A stretch of 34,008 bases of DNA from JANNAV01 sp031384695 (GTDB lineage: Bacteria > Pseudomonadota > Alphaproteobacteria > Rhodobacterales > Rhodobacteraceae). Both the position numbers and the translations under genes were made by a program. Location of the stretch: assembly GCA_031384695.1 (NCBI GenBank), contig JANNAV010000217.1, forward strand, positions 1-34,008, read 5' to 3'. Within the stretch, counting starts at the first letter, position 1. Each line of letters begins with the position of its first letter. This document shows, piece after piece, positions 7,354 through 16,374 of the stretch. A model generated the notes under the pieces. The model saw only the letters and a list, made by a program, of their open reading frames with translations, searched no databases and was not told the origin of the DNA.

Positions 7354-8244
7354 TCAGCGAAACCGGTCTGGCGGCAGGCGCAGGATCAGGTTGGGGTCGA
7401 TGCAGATCGCCTGCCAGACATCCCACAGGCTTTCATGGCCAACGCCAAAGAAGTTGCCCGCATGCTGCTCCAGCATATCGGTCATGATCTGAAAATGGAT
7501 ATGCGCGGCCCAGCCGCCGTTCTCGTGCCAATCGCCCAGATGCGCGATCAACTGGCCAGGCAGCACAGGATCACCCACCGCCAGCAACCCCGGCAGGGTG
7601 CCCGCCAGATGGCCATAAAGCGTATAGAAAGCCGTGCCGCCCGCGTCATGTTCCAGAATAAGGGTGTGGCCGTAATCCAGCGGATCGGCGTTATAGGTCA
7701 GGTGCCGCACCCGGCCCGGCAAGGGCGCATGCACCGGGGTTTTGGCGGCTGCAAACACATCAGCGCCCAGATGAACCGTCCGCCGCTCGGCCGAGGCCGC
7801 ATCGGCGAACTGCGGGGTTTCATAAACAGACCGCTTTTCGCCATAAAGCCCAAGGCCGTAAGCCACGCCTTGCGCCGCAAACCACGCATCAAAGGCGCGG
7901 TCGGAAAAGGCGGGCATAGCAGGCAACTGGCCTGCGGTGGGCAAAGCCATGCTGCGGCTGGTGGCGATCTCGGGCAAAAACATCGCCGCCGGGTTCTGGC
8001 GTGCCAGATAGGCCCGCACAGCAGGTTCGGCGGCACTGGGCGGCAGGCCCGCCCCGGCGCGGGCGACGGCCCGCAGCACGCCCTGATCCACCGCGCGCAG
8101 CCGGGCGGCGGTGGGCGCATCGCAGGCGGCAATGATCGCCTCCATTGGGGCCAGCCCGGCCCCCGAGGCCGCCCGCAAGGCCGCATAAAGATCGGTGGCC
8201 CCGTTCAGTTGGGCGGCAATCACTTCGGGGCTGGCGTTGGGCAT
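7354..8244 (-). CDS. M23 (LytM/DD-peptidase) domain protein without signal peptide
   Basis: 296 aa. The C-terminal half is an M23 zinc metallopeptidase domain: HLGADVF supplies the H158-x3-D162 zinc ligands, TLYGHL supplies H212, and AHIHFQI supplies the H248-x-H250 pair, so the active site looks intact. The N-terminal ~150 residues are helical and unrecognised. The start MPNASPEV was chosen at 8244; the frame extends upstream without a recognisable leader. No signal peptide or membrane segment precedes the domain, so unlike most M23 murein hydrolases this one appears cytosolic. In some proteobacteria a similar M23 domain is linked with an aminoglycoside-phosphotransferase-like or class III aminotransferase module; those partners are absent here. 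It is divergent from ilvD (137-bp gap). Confidence 0.88.
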   Translation of the reverse strand: MPNASPEVIAAQLNGATDLYAALRAASGAGLAPMEAIIAACDAPTAARLRAVDQGVLRAVARAGAGLPPSAAEPAVRAYLARQNPAAMFLPEIATSRSMALPTAGQLPAMPAFSDRAFDAWFAAQGVAYGLGLYGEKRSVYETPQFADAASAERRTVHLGADVFAAAKTPVHAPLPGRVRHLTYNADPLDYGHTLILEHDAGGTAFYTLYGHLAGTLPGLLAVGDPVLPGQLIAHLGDWHENGGWAAHIHFQIMTDMLEQHAGNFFGVGHESLWDVWQAICIDPNLILRLPPDRFR

Positions 8245-8381
8245 CGGGCATCCTTCGGGCGGTTTGCCCCTGTAATTGTGCCGATCTGCGGCCCGGATGC
8301 AAACCCAATACGCATTCCCGCCTTGCCCCGCGTCTTTCGCCCCTTTATCCCTTCGCCCAAAGGCAATCCGCGGAGCACCCA

Positions 8382-10118
8382 ATGACCACCAACCAGCGCT
8401 TTGACAAATCGAAACTGCCCAGCCGCCATGTGACCGAAGGCCCCTCCCGCGCGCCGCACCGCAGCTATTTCTATGCGATGGGCATCACCGAGGAAGAGAT
8501 CCATCAGCCATGGGTTGGCGTGGCCACCTGCTGGAACGAGGCGGCGCCTTGCAACATTTCGCTGAACCGGCAGGCGCAATCGGTGAAGATGGGGGTGAAA
8601 AAGGGCGGCGGCACCCCGCGAGAGTTTACCACCATCACCGTCACCGACGGCATCGCCATGGGGCACGAGGGCATGCGCTCGTCGCTGGCGTCGCGCGATG
8701 CCATCGCCGATACGGTGGAACTGACGATGCGCGGCCACTGCTATGACGCGCTGGTGGGGCTTGCGGGCTGCGACAAATCGCTGCCGGGGATGATGATGGC
8801 GATGGTGCGGCTGAACGTGCCTTCGGTGTTCATCTATGGCGGCTCGATCCTGCCGGGCCGGCTGGACGGCCGCGATGTGGTGGTGCAGGATGTGTTCGAG
8901 GCGGTGGGCAAGCATCAGGCCGGCCTGATGTCCGATGCCGAACTGGCGATACTGGAACGCGTCGCCTGCCCCTCGGCGGGGGCTTGCGGCGGGCAATATA
9001 CCGCCAACACCATGGCCTGCGTGTCCGAGGCGATTGGTCTGGCCCTGATGAACTCCTCCGGCGCGCCGGCCCCCTACGAATCCCGCGACCAGTATGGCGA
9101 TGCTTCGGGCGTGGCGGTGATGCATCTGATCGAGAAGAACATCCGCGCCCGCGATATCGTCACGCGCAAGGCGCTGGAGAACGCCGCCCGGGTGGTGGCC
9201 TGCACCGGCGGCTCCACCAACGCGGGCCTGCACCTGCCCGCGATTGCGCATGAGGCCGGGATTGATTTCGACCTGTTCGATGTCTGCGAGATTTTCCGCG
9301 ACACCCCCTATTTCGTCTCATTGCGCCCCGGTGGGCAATATGTCGCCAAGGATATGTACGAGGCGGGCGGCGTGCCGGTGGTGCTGAAGGAATTGCGCAA
9401 GGCCGGGCTGATGCACGAAGATTGCATCACCGCCTCGGGCCGCAGCATGGGCGAAGAACTGGACCTGATCACCCGCGAGGCCGACGGCAAGGTGATCCAT
9501 CCGGTGGCCACGCCGATCACCCAGACCGGCGGCGTTGTGGGCCTGCGCGGCAATATCTGCCCCGATGGGGCCATCGTGAAGGTTGCGGGCATGTCCGAGG
9601 CCGAACAGGTGTTCACCGGCCCCGCGCGGGTGTTCGAATGCGAGGAAGACGCGTTCGAGGCGGTGCAGAACCGTGCCTATAACGAAGGCGAGGTGCTGGT
9701 GATCCGCAACGAAGGCCCCGCCGGTGGGCCGGGCATGCGCGAAATGCTGTCCACTACCGCCGCTCTTTCCGGTCAGGGCATGGGCAAGAAGGTGGCGCTG
9801 ATCACCGATGGCCGCTTTTCCGGTGCGACACGCGGGTTCTGTGTCGGGCATGTGGGGCCTGAGGCCGCACATGGCGGCCCGATTGCCCTGCTGCAAAACG
9901 GCGACATCATCACGCTGAACGCGCTGACCGGCGAATTGTCGGTGGCGTTGAGCGACGCCGAACTGGCGGCGCGCAAGGCCAACTGGCAAGGCCCGCGCGC
10001 CACGCAATACGAAACCGGCGCGGTGTGGAAATTTGCCAAGCTGGTCGGCGGCGCCCGCTGGGGTGCGGTGACCCATCCCGGAGCCAAGGCCGAACGCCAT
10101 GTCTATATGGATCAGTAA
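8382..10118 (+). CDS. ilvD: Dihydroxy-acid dehydratase
   Basis: 578 aa. Catalyses the dehydration of 2,3-dihydroxy-isovalerate and 2,3-dihydroxy-3-methylvalerate in valine, leucine and isoleucine synthesis. Iron-sulfur ligands are visible as C57 (APCNISLN), C130 (GCDKSLPGM) and C202 (SAGACGGQYTANT), the three-Cys pattern of the [2Fe-2S] IlvD/Edd enzymes. GGRFSGAT-type (DGRFSGATRGFCVGHV) and GPAGGPGMREML motifs near the C-terminus complete the family picture. The ATG at 8382 has GGAG 7 nt upstream; the frame is open further upstream, but MTTNQRFDKSKLPSRHVTEG is the conserved N-terminus. A lipoprotein gene overlaps its last 20 nt. No leader peptide or attenuator was seen upstream. Confidence 0.98.
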   Translation: MTTNQRFDKSKLPSRHVTEGPSRAPHRSYFYAMGITEEEIHQPWVGVATCWNEAAPCNISLNRQAQSVKMGVKKGGGTPREFTTITVTDGIAMGHEGMRSSLASRDAIADTVELTMRGHCYDALVGLAGCDKSLPGMMMAMVRLNVPSVFIYGGSILPGRLDGRDVVVQDVFEAVGKHQAGLMSDAELAILERVACPSAGACGGQYTANTMACVSEAIGLALMNSSGAPAPYESRDQYGDASGVAVMHLIEKNIRARDIVTRKALENAARVVACTGGSTNAGLHLPAIAHEAGIDFDLFDVCEIFRDTPYFVSLRPGGQYVAKDMYEAGGVPVVLKELRKAGLMHEDCITASGRSMGEELDLITREADGKVIHPVATPITQTGGVVGLRGNICPDGAIVKVAGMSEAEQVFTGPARVFECEEDAFEAVQNRAYNEGEVLVIRNEGPAGGPGMREMLSTTAALSGQGMGKKVALITDGRFSGATRGFCVGHVGPEAAHGGPIALLQNGDIITLNALTGELSVALSDAELAARKANWQGPRATQYETGAVWKFAKLVGGARWGAVTHPGAKAERHVYMDQ

Positions 10119-10683
10119 CCTCGCGGCCAGCATTGCCCTTGCGGTGCTGGCCGCCTGCGTCGCCCCCGATGGTTACGGCACCTCGCGCAGCGCCCCGGTG
10201 CTGGAAGGTGCGGTGAATATCGGAGTGCCGCCGGGCTATTGCATTGATCGCAGCGCGGGCCGCGCCGGGCGCGACAGCGTGGTGGTGCTGATGGGGCGCT
10301 GTGCCGACAACTCCCGCGCCGTGGCCGCGCTGATCAGCGTTTCGGTGGGCCGCTCGGCCTCGGGCGGGGTAATGACGGCGGGGGGGCAAACCCTTGCCGC
10401 CTTCTTCACCTCGGCCCCGGGCCGCGCCACCCTCAGCCGCGAAGGCCGGGCCTCGGACATTCGGGTGATCGAAGCGCTTGGCGCGGGCGACGCCTTCCTT
10501 CTGCATCTGGCGGATCGCAGCGTTGGGGAGCATTGGCGCGCGATTGTCAGCGTGAACGGGCGGCTGATCACCATTTCGGCCACCGGCACCAAGGCCGCCC
10601 CCCTTGCCCCCGCCGACGGGCGCAAGCTGCTGGATGCGGCTTTGGCGGCGCTGCGGCGCGCCAATCCGCCCGCTGTGGGCTGA
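10099..10683 (+). CDS. Putative lipoprotein of unknown function
   Basis: 194 aa. The N-terminus MSIWISNLAASIALAVLAAC is a short type II signal peptide with lipobox LAAC, so Cys20 is the predicted lipidation site. The mature part is about 175 residues of mixed alpha/beta character with two further cysteines (GYCIDRS, GRCADNS); no catalytic motif is recognised. It overlaps ilvD by 20 nt in another frame and is probably co-transcribed with it. Functional linkage to branched-chain amino acid synthesis is not implied. Confidence 0.85.
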   Translation: MSIWISNLAASIALAVLAACVAPDGYGTSRSAPVLEGAVNIGVPPGYCIDRSAGRAGRDSVVVLMGRCADNSRAVAALISVSVGRSASGGVMTAGGQTLAAFFTSAPGRATLSREGRASDIRVIEALGAGDAFLLHLADRSVGEHWRAIVSVNGRLITISATGTKAAPLAPADGRKLLDAALAALRRANPPAVG

Positions 10684-10795
10684 TCACCGGCGGCCCGGAC
10701 CTCGAAAGCGCAACCCATTTCCGATATTCGCCGCCTTTGGGGTGGAGTCTTTACCTATTTGCGGCAATATGCGCAGTGTTTCCATGCACGCAACA

Positions 10796-11593
10796 ATGTC
10801 CAAGGATCAGAACACCGCGATGGCAGGCCGGATATCCAGTTTGATCGACACGATCCTGCACCGCCGCATGGTGCGGCGCTGGGGGGTGGCGGCGGAGACG
10901 GCGGCCTCCGGTGATCTGGATCAGTTGCGCGGCCTGCGCGCCCGCGCCCGCGCATTGCGCCGCAATCTGGATCGGGTGATCCATCATGCCGAACATCGGC
11001 TGGCGTTGCCGGTGATCGGCTCCAACGTCATCCGCAAACCTTTGGGCACCGATTGGGCCTGGCGGCCGGACCTGTGGAAAGGCCCGATCCCGGTGCCGGG
11101 GTTTTCCAGCGTGCCGGGCAAGGCGGTGATCTGCGACGGCACCACCCTGTTCCACGATTGCCGCCGCTCGGAACTGACGGTGCGCCAGATCCGCAACAGC
11201 CGCGAGGCCGACATCGCCCCCTTCGGCTTTCGCATGGATGTGTTTCAGTTCGATGGCTCGTTCCTGTCTTTGGTGGTCGATCTGCCGGATGACGCGGCGC
11301 GCGGGTTAAAGCAAAAGCACCTGATTCGGCTGGATGTGATCGTGGAAACCGAAAAGCCGCTGGAAATCTTTGCCCGGCTGAACATCAAGCACGGCCCCAA
11401 TGTGGAGCAGATCGTCCGCGAACTGCCGCTGTACGAGGCCGATGTGATGGTGGAGTTTGATCTGGCCTATTCCAAGATGAACGAAAAGCGGGTGGAAAAG
11501 CTGTGGGTCGATCTGATCTTCGAAGGCCCGCAGATGAACCAGATCATGCTGCGCGATGTCACTCTCTGCCGACGTCCGCGCGCGGAACTTTAA
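10796..11593 (+). CDS. DUF6478-type conserved protein
   Basis: 265 aa from the ATG at 10796; ATGs at 10769, 10784 and 10820 are alternatives. AAGGAT at 10802 would serve the last, giving MAGRISSLIDTILHRRMVRRW, which resembles the N-terminus I recall for this Rhodobacterales family. The protein has an N-terminal basic helical part (about residues 20-55), then a beta-rich domain with PLGTDWAWRPDLWKGP and FGFRMDVFQFDGSFLSLVVDLP. The function is unknown; no signal peptide or membrane segment. The last 14 bases including the stop codon are duplicated immediately downstream. The small gene at 11621 follows in the same direction, so the two may form an operon. Confidence 0.8.
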   Translation: MSKDQNTAMAGRISSLIDTILHRRMVRRWGVAAETAASGDLDQLRGLRARARALRRNLDRVIHHAEHRLALPVIGSNVIRKPLGTDWAWRPDLWKGPIPVPGFSSVPGKAVICDGTTLFHDCRRSELTVRQIRNSREADIAPFGFRMDVFQFDGSFLSLVVDLPDDAARGLKQKHLIRLDVIVETEKPLEIFARLNIKHGPNVEQIVRELPLYEADVMVEFDLAYSKMNEKRVEKLWVDLIFEGPQMNQIMLRDVTLCRRPRAEL

Positions 11594-11609
11594 GAGCCGA
11601 ACTTTAAGA
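11582..11609 (+). repeat. Tandem 14-bp duplication of a gene 3' end
   Basis: GCGGAACTTTAAGA (11582-11595) is followed by GCCGAACTTTAAGA (11596-11609): two 14-bp units with one mismatch. Each carries a TAA; the first is the stop codon of the upstream gene. Confidence 0.9.
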
Positions 11610-11620
11610 CAGGAATTGCC

Positions 11621-11989
11621 ATGGCAAGCTTGACCAAGACCCGCATCCGGGCCGGCGTTTGGGAAGGTGTGATGACCGGCCCCACCGAGGCACCGGCGCT
11701 GGAGGTGTCGCTGCTGGGGGTGGCCATCGCGGGCATCAGCACCACCCCCATCCCCGAACGGGCCGGCGAATGGCTGGTCCGGGTGCCGATCCCGGCCGAG
11801 GCGCTGAGCGAGGGGGTGCAAACCTTCCTGATCCGCAACGCGGGTGCGGGCGAGACGCTGGCGCATTTCACCGTGATCACCGGGGTTGCGATGGAAGATG
11901 ATGTGCGCGCCGAGATCGACCTGCTGCGCGCCGAACTCGACATGCTGAAACGCGCGTTCCGGCGGCATTGCCTCGAGACGACGGCATAA
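11621..11989 (+). CDS. Small conserved protein with C-terminal helix, function unknown
   Basis: 122 aa. AGGA stands 6 nt before the ATG. The first ~95 residues look like a compact beta-sandwich (alternating hydrophobics: ALEVSLLGVAIAGIS, WLVRVPIPAEAL, TFLIRNAG, LAHFTVITG). The last ~25 residues form a charged amphipathic helix (VRAEIDLLRAELDMLKRAF), probably a coiled coil for oligomerisation. No signal peptide or catalytic motif. It lies 27 bp after the DUF6478-type gene and 84 bp before fadH. The codon use matches its neighbours, which supports it being a real gene; no family name is claimed. Confidence 0.75.
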   Translation: MASLTKTRIRAGVWEGVMTGPTEAPALEVSLLGVAIAGISTTPIPERAGEWLVRVPIPAEALSEGVQTFLIRNAGAGETLAHFTVITGVAMEDDVRAEIDLLRAELDMLKRAFRRHCLETTA

Positions 11990-12073
11990 CCCGGTCTTTG
12001 CCCCGATTGACGCGGCGTTGCCCGTGACAGGTGGCTGCAAACCCGGCATGTTGCGGCAAACCCGGAGGCTGCC

Positions 12074-14083
12074 ATGACCCACTATCCGCATCTTTTGCAG
12101 CCGATCACGCTGGGGCACCTGACCCTGCCCAACCGGGTGGTGATGGGCTCCATGCACACCGGCCTTGAAGAAACCGGCGACTGGAACCGGGTGGCCGAGT
12201 TTTATGCCACCCGCGCCCGCGGCGGTGTGGCCCTGATGGTGACGGGCGGCATGGCGCCCAACCGCGAAGGCGGGGTGTTTCCCGGTGCGGCGGGCCTCTA
12301 CACCGCCAGCGATATCGCCAATCACCGCATCGTCACCGATAGGGTGCATGCGGCGGGCGGCCGCATCGCCATGCAGATCCTGCACGCGGGCCGCTATGCC
12401 TATGGCAAGGAATGCGTCTCGGCGAGTGCGGTGAAATCCCCCATTTCGCCCTTTGTGCCGCGCGCGCTTGATGCGGCAGGCATCGAACAGCAGATAGCCG
12501 CCATCGTCACCGCCGCCACCCGCGCCCGAGAGGCGGGCTATGACGGGGTCGAGGTAATGGGCTCCGAAGGGTATTTCCTCAACCAGTTTCTCGTCACCCA
12601 TGTCAATCAGCGCGACGATGATTGGGGCGGCAGCTATGCCAACCGCATGCGCCTGCCCGTCGAGGTGGTGCGGCGCATCCGGGCGGCGCTGGGCGATGAT
12701 TTTCTGCTGATCTACCGGATATCCCTGATTGATCTGATCCCGAACGGCTCCAGCTGGGACGAGGTGGTGCTGCTTGCCAAGGCCATCGAGGGCGCGGGGG
12801 CCAGCATTCTGAACACCGGCATCGGCTGGCACGAGGCGCGGGTGCCCACCATCGCCACCTCGGTGCCGCGCGCGGCCTTCGCGCATCTGACCGGGCGCTT
12901 GCGGCCCGAAGTGTCCATTCCGGTGATCGCTTCAAACCGGATCAACGCGCCGGATGTGGCCGAGAAAATCCTCGCCGACGGCCTTGCCGATATGGTCAGC
13001 ATGGCGCGGCCGTTTCTGGCCGATCCCGATTTCGTGGCCAAGGCCGCCTCTGGCCGCGCTGCCGAAATCGCCCCCTGCATCGCCTGCAATCAGGCCTGTC
13101 TCGATCATACGTTTTCCGGCAAACTGTCGTCCTGTCTGGTCAACCCACGCGCCTGCCACGAGATCGAACTGACCTACCCCCCCACCGAAAACCCGCGCCG
13201 GATCGCGGTGGTGGGGGCGGGGCCCGCGGGCTTGATGGCGGCCTTGGTCGCGCGCGAGCGGGGGCACCACGTCACCCTGTTCGAGCGCGCGGCCAGCTTG
13301 GGCGGCCAGTTGAACCTTGCGCGCCGGGTGCCGGGCAAGGAAGAGTTCAACGGTCTGGTCGCATGGTTCGAGACAATGGTGGCGATATCCGGCATCGAAG
13401 TGCGGCTGGGGACGACGGCGGATGTGGCGGCGCTGCGCGGTTACGACGCGGTGGTGATTGCCACCGGCGTTGTCCCGCGCGATCCGGGAATTGAGGGGCA
13501 AGCCCGTGCGCTCAGCTATATCGAGGTGCTGCAGGGTGCCCCCGTCGGCCCGCGCGTGGCGATCATCGGCGCTGGCGGCATCGGCTTTGATGTGGCCGAA
13601 TTTCTGGTGCATGCCGGCGAAAGCCCCACCGAAAATGCGGCCCTGTGGCGGCGCGAATGGGGGGTGGGCGATCCGCAAACCCAAAGCGGCGGGCTGGCGC
13701 CGGATGGCCCCCGCCCCGAAGCCCCCGCCCGCGCCGTCTGGCTGTTGCAGCGCAAGGCGGAAAAGCCGGGCCGGGGGTTGGGCAAGACCACGGGCTGGAT
13801 TCACCGCGCGGCGCTGCAGATGAAGGGGGTGCAGATGCTGGGCGGGGTGGAGTATCACGCGATCACGCCCGAGGGGCTGCACATCACCCGCGATGGCCGC
13901 GCCGAGGTGCTGGCGGTGGACAGCGTGGTGCTTTGCGCAGGCCAGTTGCCCGAGCGCGGGCTGGCCGATCAACTGGCCGCCGCAGGAATTACCGCCCATG
14001 TGATCGGCGGCGCGGATGTCGCCTCGGAACTCGACGCCAAACGCGCGATTGATCAGGCAGCGCGCCTGGCTGCGGGGTTGTGA
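12074..14083 (+). CDS. fadH: NADPH-dependent 2,4-dienoyl-CoA reductase
   Basis: 669-aa iron-sulfur flavoenzyme that reduces 2,4-dienoyl-CoA during beta-oxidation of unsaturated fatty acids. Domain order: FMN-binding TIM barrel of the old yellow enzyme family (about 1-330) with Tyr167 (EGYFLN) and His253 (GWHEA) at the catalytic positions; a [4Fe-4S] cluster bound by C335, C338, C342 and C354 (CIACNQACLDHTF...SSC); an FAD domain starting at VVGAGPAGLMAA (about 379); and an NADPH-binding fold at IIGAGGIGFDVAEF (about 499). GGAGG stands 6 nt before the ATG. Length matches E. coli FadH. It stands alone among unrelated genes and converges on the glycosyltransferase-like gene. Confidence 0.96.
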   Translation: MTHYPHLLQPITLGHLTLPNRVVMGSMHTGLEETGDWNRVAEFYATRARGGVALMVTGGMAPNREGGVFPGAAGLYTASDIANHRIVTDRVHAAGGRIAMQILHAGRYAYGKECVSASAVKSPISPFVPRALDAAGIEQQIAAIVTAATRAREAGYDGVEVMGSEGYFLNQFLVTHVNQRDDDWGGSYANRMRLPVEVVRRIRAALGDDFLLIYRISLIDLIPNGSSWDEVVLLAKAIEGAGASILNTGIGWHEARVPTIATSVPRAAFAHLTGRLRPEVSIPVIASNRINAPDVAEKILADGLADMVSMARPFLADPDFVAKAASGRAAEIAPCIACNQACLDHTFSGKLSSCLVNPRACHEIELTYPPTENPRRIAVVGAGPAGLMAALVARERGHHVTLFERAASLGGQLNLARRVPGKEEFNGLVAWFETMVAISGIEVRLGTTADVAALRGYDAVVIATGVVPRDPGIEGQARALSYIEVLQGAPVGPRVAIIGAGGIGFDVAEFLVHAGESPTENAALWRREWGVGDPQTQSGGLAPDGPRPEAPARAVWLLQRKAEKPGRGLGKTTGWIHRAALQMKGVQMLGGVEYHAITPEGLHITRDGRAEVLAVDSVVLCAGQLPERGLADQLAAAGITAHVIGGADVASELDAKRAIDQAARLAAGL

Positions 14084-14114
14084 GGGGGGATTGCCCCGAA
14101 CCGAGCCACCCCCA

Positions 14115-15086
14115 TCATGGCAAAACCTCTGCCCGCGCCGCGCCAAGTATTGCCAGCACCCGCGCCTCAAGATCGCGCGCCTTCAGCGACAGGCAGTTCT
14201 GCGCGAAATACCAATAGAGAAACTTCTCGTACCCGTGCCGCCGCTGCAAACCTCGCGCCAAAGCCGCCGCGAAATCATCCGGCGCCTGCACCGTCTCGCA
14301 GAACTGGTGAAAATCGGCCCGGCCAAACAGGATGGCGGGCTTGCGGTGCAAGAACCCCTCCAGCGCCACCGCCGAATTGAACGACACCGTGGCCACCGAA
14401 CTGGCCAGAATGTCGTGGATATTGGCGTCGGTGCTGATCAGATCATGGCCCTCCATCTGCAATTCCAGCACCGCCCGCAGATCGCGCCACACCTCAAGCG
14501 GATGCGGCTTCACCAGCACCGGGCGGCCCCCGGCGCCGTGCAGCACCGCGCGCAGCAGCGCCGCAGGCTCGCAATGCGCCGTGCCGCGCTGATGCGGCAA
14601 CCGGCCTTGCAAAAACACCGCAATCGCGCCCTGAGGCAGCACCTCTACATCCTTGCGCTGCTGATACCGCGACACCCGGCGCACCAAAAGCCGGCGCCGC
14701 AACCCCTCGAAATGCCGCGCAGCCGCCCTGCGGTCCACCGCACCCGGCACAAAAACCCGCGCCGCGATGGCACTGTCGGCCAGCACGCCCTGAGCATCCA
14801 GATGCCAATAGGGCGGAATATAGGCCAGCGTCGCGTTCAGAAAGCCGGGTCGCCGCTGGTTGCCGTTTTCCACGATATGCACCCGGCCATCGCCATCATG
14901 AAGGCCCGAAGCGATTGCCTCGGGCGCGCGGGCCAGCACCGCAACCTCGCCCCCCGCCGCCCGCACCATCGTCTCGATCCGGTCATAAAGCGCGAATTGC
15001 CTGCGGCCGCGCCAGTCGGCCTCGGACCCCTTCGGCAGGTGGAACACCACCGCCAGCCTGGGCCCCATATCCCCCGCCACAGCCAT
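14115..15086 (-). CDS. Capsular-polysaccharide-synthesis-like GT-B protein
   Basis: About 323 aa, from an ATG at 15084-15086; a TTG directly before it is less likely. The C-terminal half resembles the capsule synthesis family (KpsC/KpsS-like, Pfam Capsule_synth): VLVKPHPLE around residue 194, then SVATVSFNSAVALEGFLHRKPAILFGRADF around 232-261, where the conserved Ser/Asn and Glu bind the sugar nucleotide in relatives. No signal peptide, so it is cytosolic. Its A overlaps the TGA of the upstream lacI gene by one base, so both are translated from one message. No other capsule gene is near, so the acceptor is unknown; an exopolysaccharide or surface-glycan role is inferred. Confidence 0.75.
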   Translation of the reverse strand: MAVAGDMGPRLAVVFHLPKGSEADWRGRRQFALYDRIETMVRAAGGEVAVLARAPEAIASGLHDGDGRVHIVENGNQRRPGFLNATLAYIPPYWHLDAQGVLADSAIAARVFVPGAVDRRAAARHFEGLRRRLLVRRVSRYQQRKDVEVLPQGAIAVFLQGRLPHQRGTAHCEPAALLRAVLHGAGGRPVLVKPHPLEVWRDLRAVLELQMEGHDLISTDANIHDILASSVATVSFNSAVALEGFLHRKPAILFGRADFHQFCETVQAPDDFAAALARGLQRRHGYEKFLYWYFAQNCLSLKARDLEARVLAILGAARAEVLP

Positions 15087-16117
15087 CAACGGCGGATGGT
15101 GTCACCGGGTTGCAAGGTGGGGAACAGCTCGATCACCTCGCCCGCCACCATCGCCTGCCCCAGCCTGCCCGCGATGATCTCGGCCGCCCGCCGCCCGATC
15201 GCCAACCGGCAGGCGTCCATGGTGGCAAGCCTGCGCGGCAAACCGTCCAGCAACTCCACCCCGTTAAACCCCGCCAGACCAATCTTTCCCGGCACATCCA
15301 GCCCCCGGTCAAGGCAATGCAGCAAACCGCCCGCGCCAATCATATCATTGGAATAATACAGAAAATCCACATCAGGGCAGCGCGCCAGCACCGATGCCGT
15401 CATCTCACGGCCCTTCAGCAGGGCGGAACCCCCCGAATAGAACTCGCGGTCGGCCAGCGCCAGCCCCGCCTTGGCAAGGGCCTGCTCGAAGCCTTCAAGG
15501 CGTTTTCTTGCGCGGTGATCATCGGGCATCTGGGTGCCCAGAAAGGCAATCCGCCGATAGCCCGCGGCGATGATCGCCTCGGCCATCTGCCGCCCCGCCC
15601 GCCGGTGCGAAATGCCAACCGCGCAATCCACCGGCGCGCCGTCGATATCCATGATCTCGACAATCGGAATGCCCGCCTGCAACAGCATCGCCCGCGCGGC
15701 GGCGGTGTGTTCCAGCCCGGCAAGGATCACCCCCGAAGGCCGCCACGACAGCATCTCGTACAGCACCCGCTCCTCGCGCTGGGGCGAATAATTCGTCACC
15801 CCCACCACGGGCTGCAACCCGGTATCATCCAGCACATCGGATATTCCGGTCAGCACCTCGGGAAACACCATGTTCGACAGCGACGGGATGATCACCCCCA
15901 CCAGATTGACCCGCTGACTGGCCAGCGCCCCCGCGATCTTGTTCGGCACATAGCCCAGCAGCCGCGCCGCCTCCAGCACCCGCGCCCGCGTGGCACCCGA
16001 TACATCGCCCCGGTTGCGCAACACCCGGCTGACGGTCATTTCACTCACGCCCGACGCTTCGGACACATCCCGCAGCGTCAGCGGTCGGCGCGGATCGGTG
16101 CCTTGGGGTTTGCTCAC
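15086..16117 (-). CDS. LacI/GntR-type transcriptional regulator
   Basis: 343 aa from a GTG at 16115-16117 with GAGGA 11 nt upstream; the frame is open to 16282 but that extension is basic and not conserved-looking. The LacI helix-turn-helix is at residues 13-32 (LTLRDVSEASGVSEMTVSRV) with the hinge helix ending PNKIAGALASQR. The rest is a periplasmic-binding-like ligand domain (VNLVGVIIPSLSNMVFPEVL; LDRGLDVPGKIGLAGFNGVEL). Overall it most resembles gluconate-operon GntR repressors. Such regulators normally sit beside sugar uptake or kinase genes; here the only coupled gene is a GT-B glycosyltransferase. Its operators are not identified. Confidence 0.94.
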   Translation of the reverse strand: MSKPQGTDPRRPLTLRDVSEASGVSEMTVSRVLRNRGDVSGATRARVLEAARLLGYVPNKIAGALASQRVNLVGVIIPSLSNMVFPEVLTGISDVLDDTGLQPVVGVTNYSPQREERVLYEMLSWRPSGVILAGLEHTAAARAMLLQAGIPIVEIMDIDGAPVDCAVGISHRRAGRQMAEAIIAAGYRRIAFLGTQMPDDHRARKRLEGFEQALAKAGLALADREFYSGGSALLKGREMTASVLARCPDVDFLYYSNDMIGAGGLLHCLDRGLDVPGKIGLAGFNGVELLDGLPRRLATMDACRLAIGRRAAEIIAGRLGQAMVAGEVIELFPTLQPGDTIRR

Positions 16118-16298
16118 GTCGGGCTCTGTCCTCAGATGCTGCCCCCCCTTGTTAGCGGTAAAGCGCCGCCTTGTCCAAGCACGGATATCACGCGGCCCCA
16201 CGCGGTCCCGGGCAATTTGCCCCACATCGGTTGCAAGCCGCCTGTTGCAAGCCGCCCGATTATTGCGCATGAAGGCGCGCAAGGCTCCACCGCTCCGG

Positions 16299-16374
16299 GG
16301 CTCCGTAGCTCAGGGGATAGAGCGGCCGCCTCCTAAGCGGCAGGTCGATGGTTCGAATCCATCCGGGGTCACCA
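16299..16374 (+). tRNA. tRNA-Arg (anticodon CCT)
   Basis: A full cloverleaf folds by hand: acceptor GGCTCCG/CGGGGTC (7 bp, two G-T pairs), D stem GCTC/GAGC, anticodon stem GCCGC/GCGGC with loop CTCCTAA and anticodon CCT at 16332-16334, T stem GATGG/CCATC with loop TTCGAAT, discriminator A and an encoded CCA. It reads AGG codons. It lies between divergent lacI and convergent DJ-1; no integrase or att duplication is seen beside it. Confidence 0.97.
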
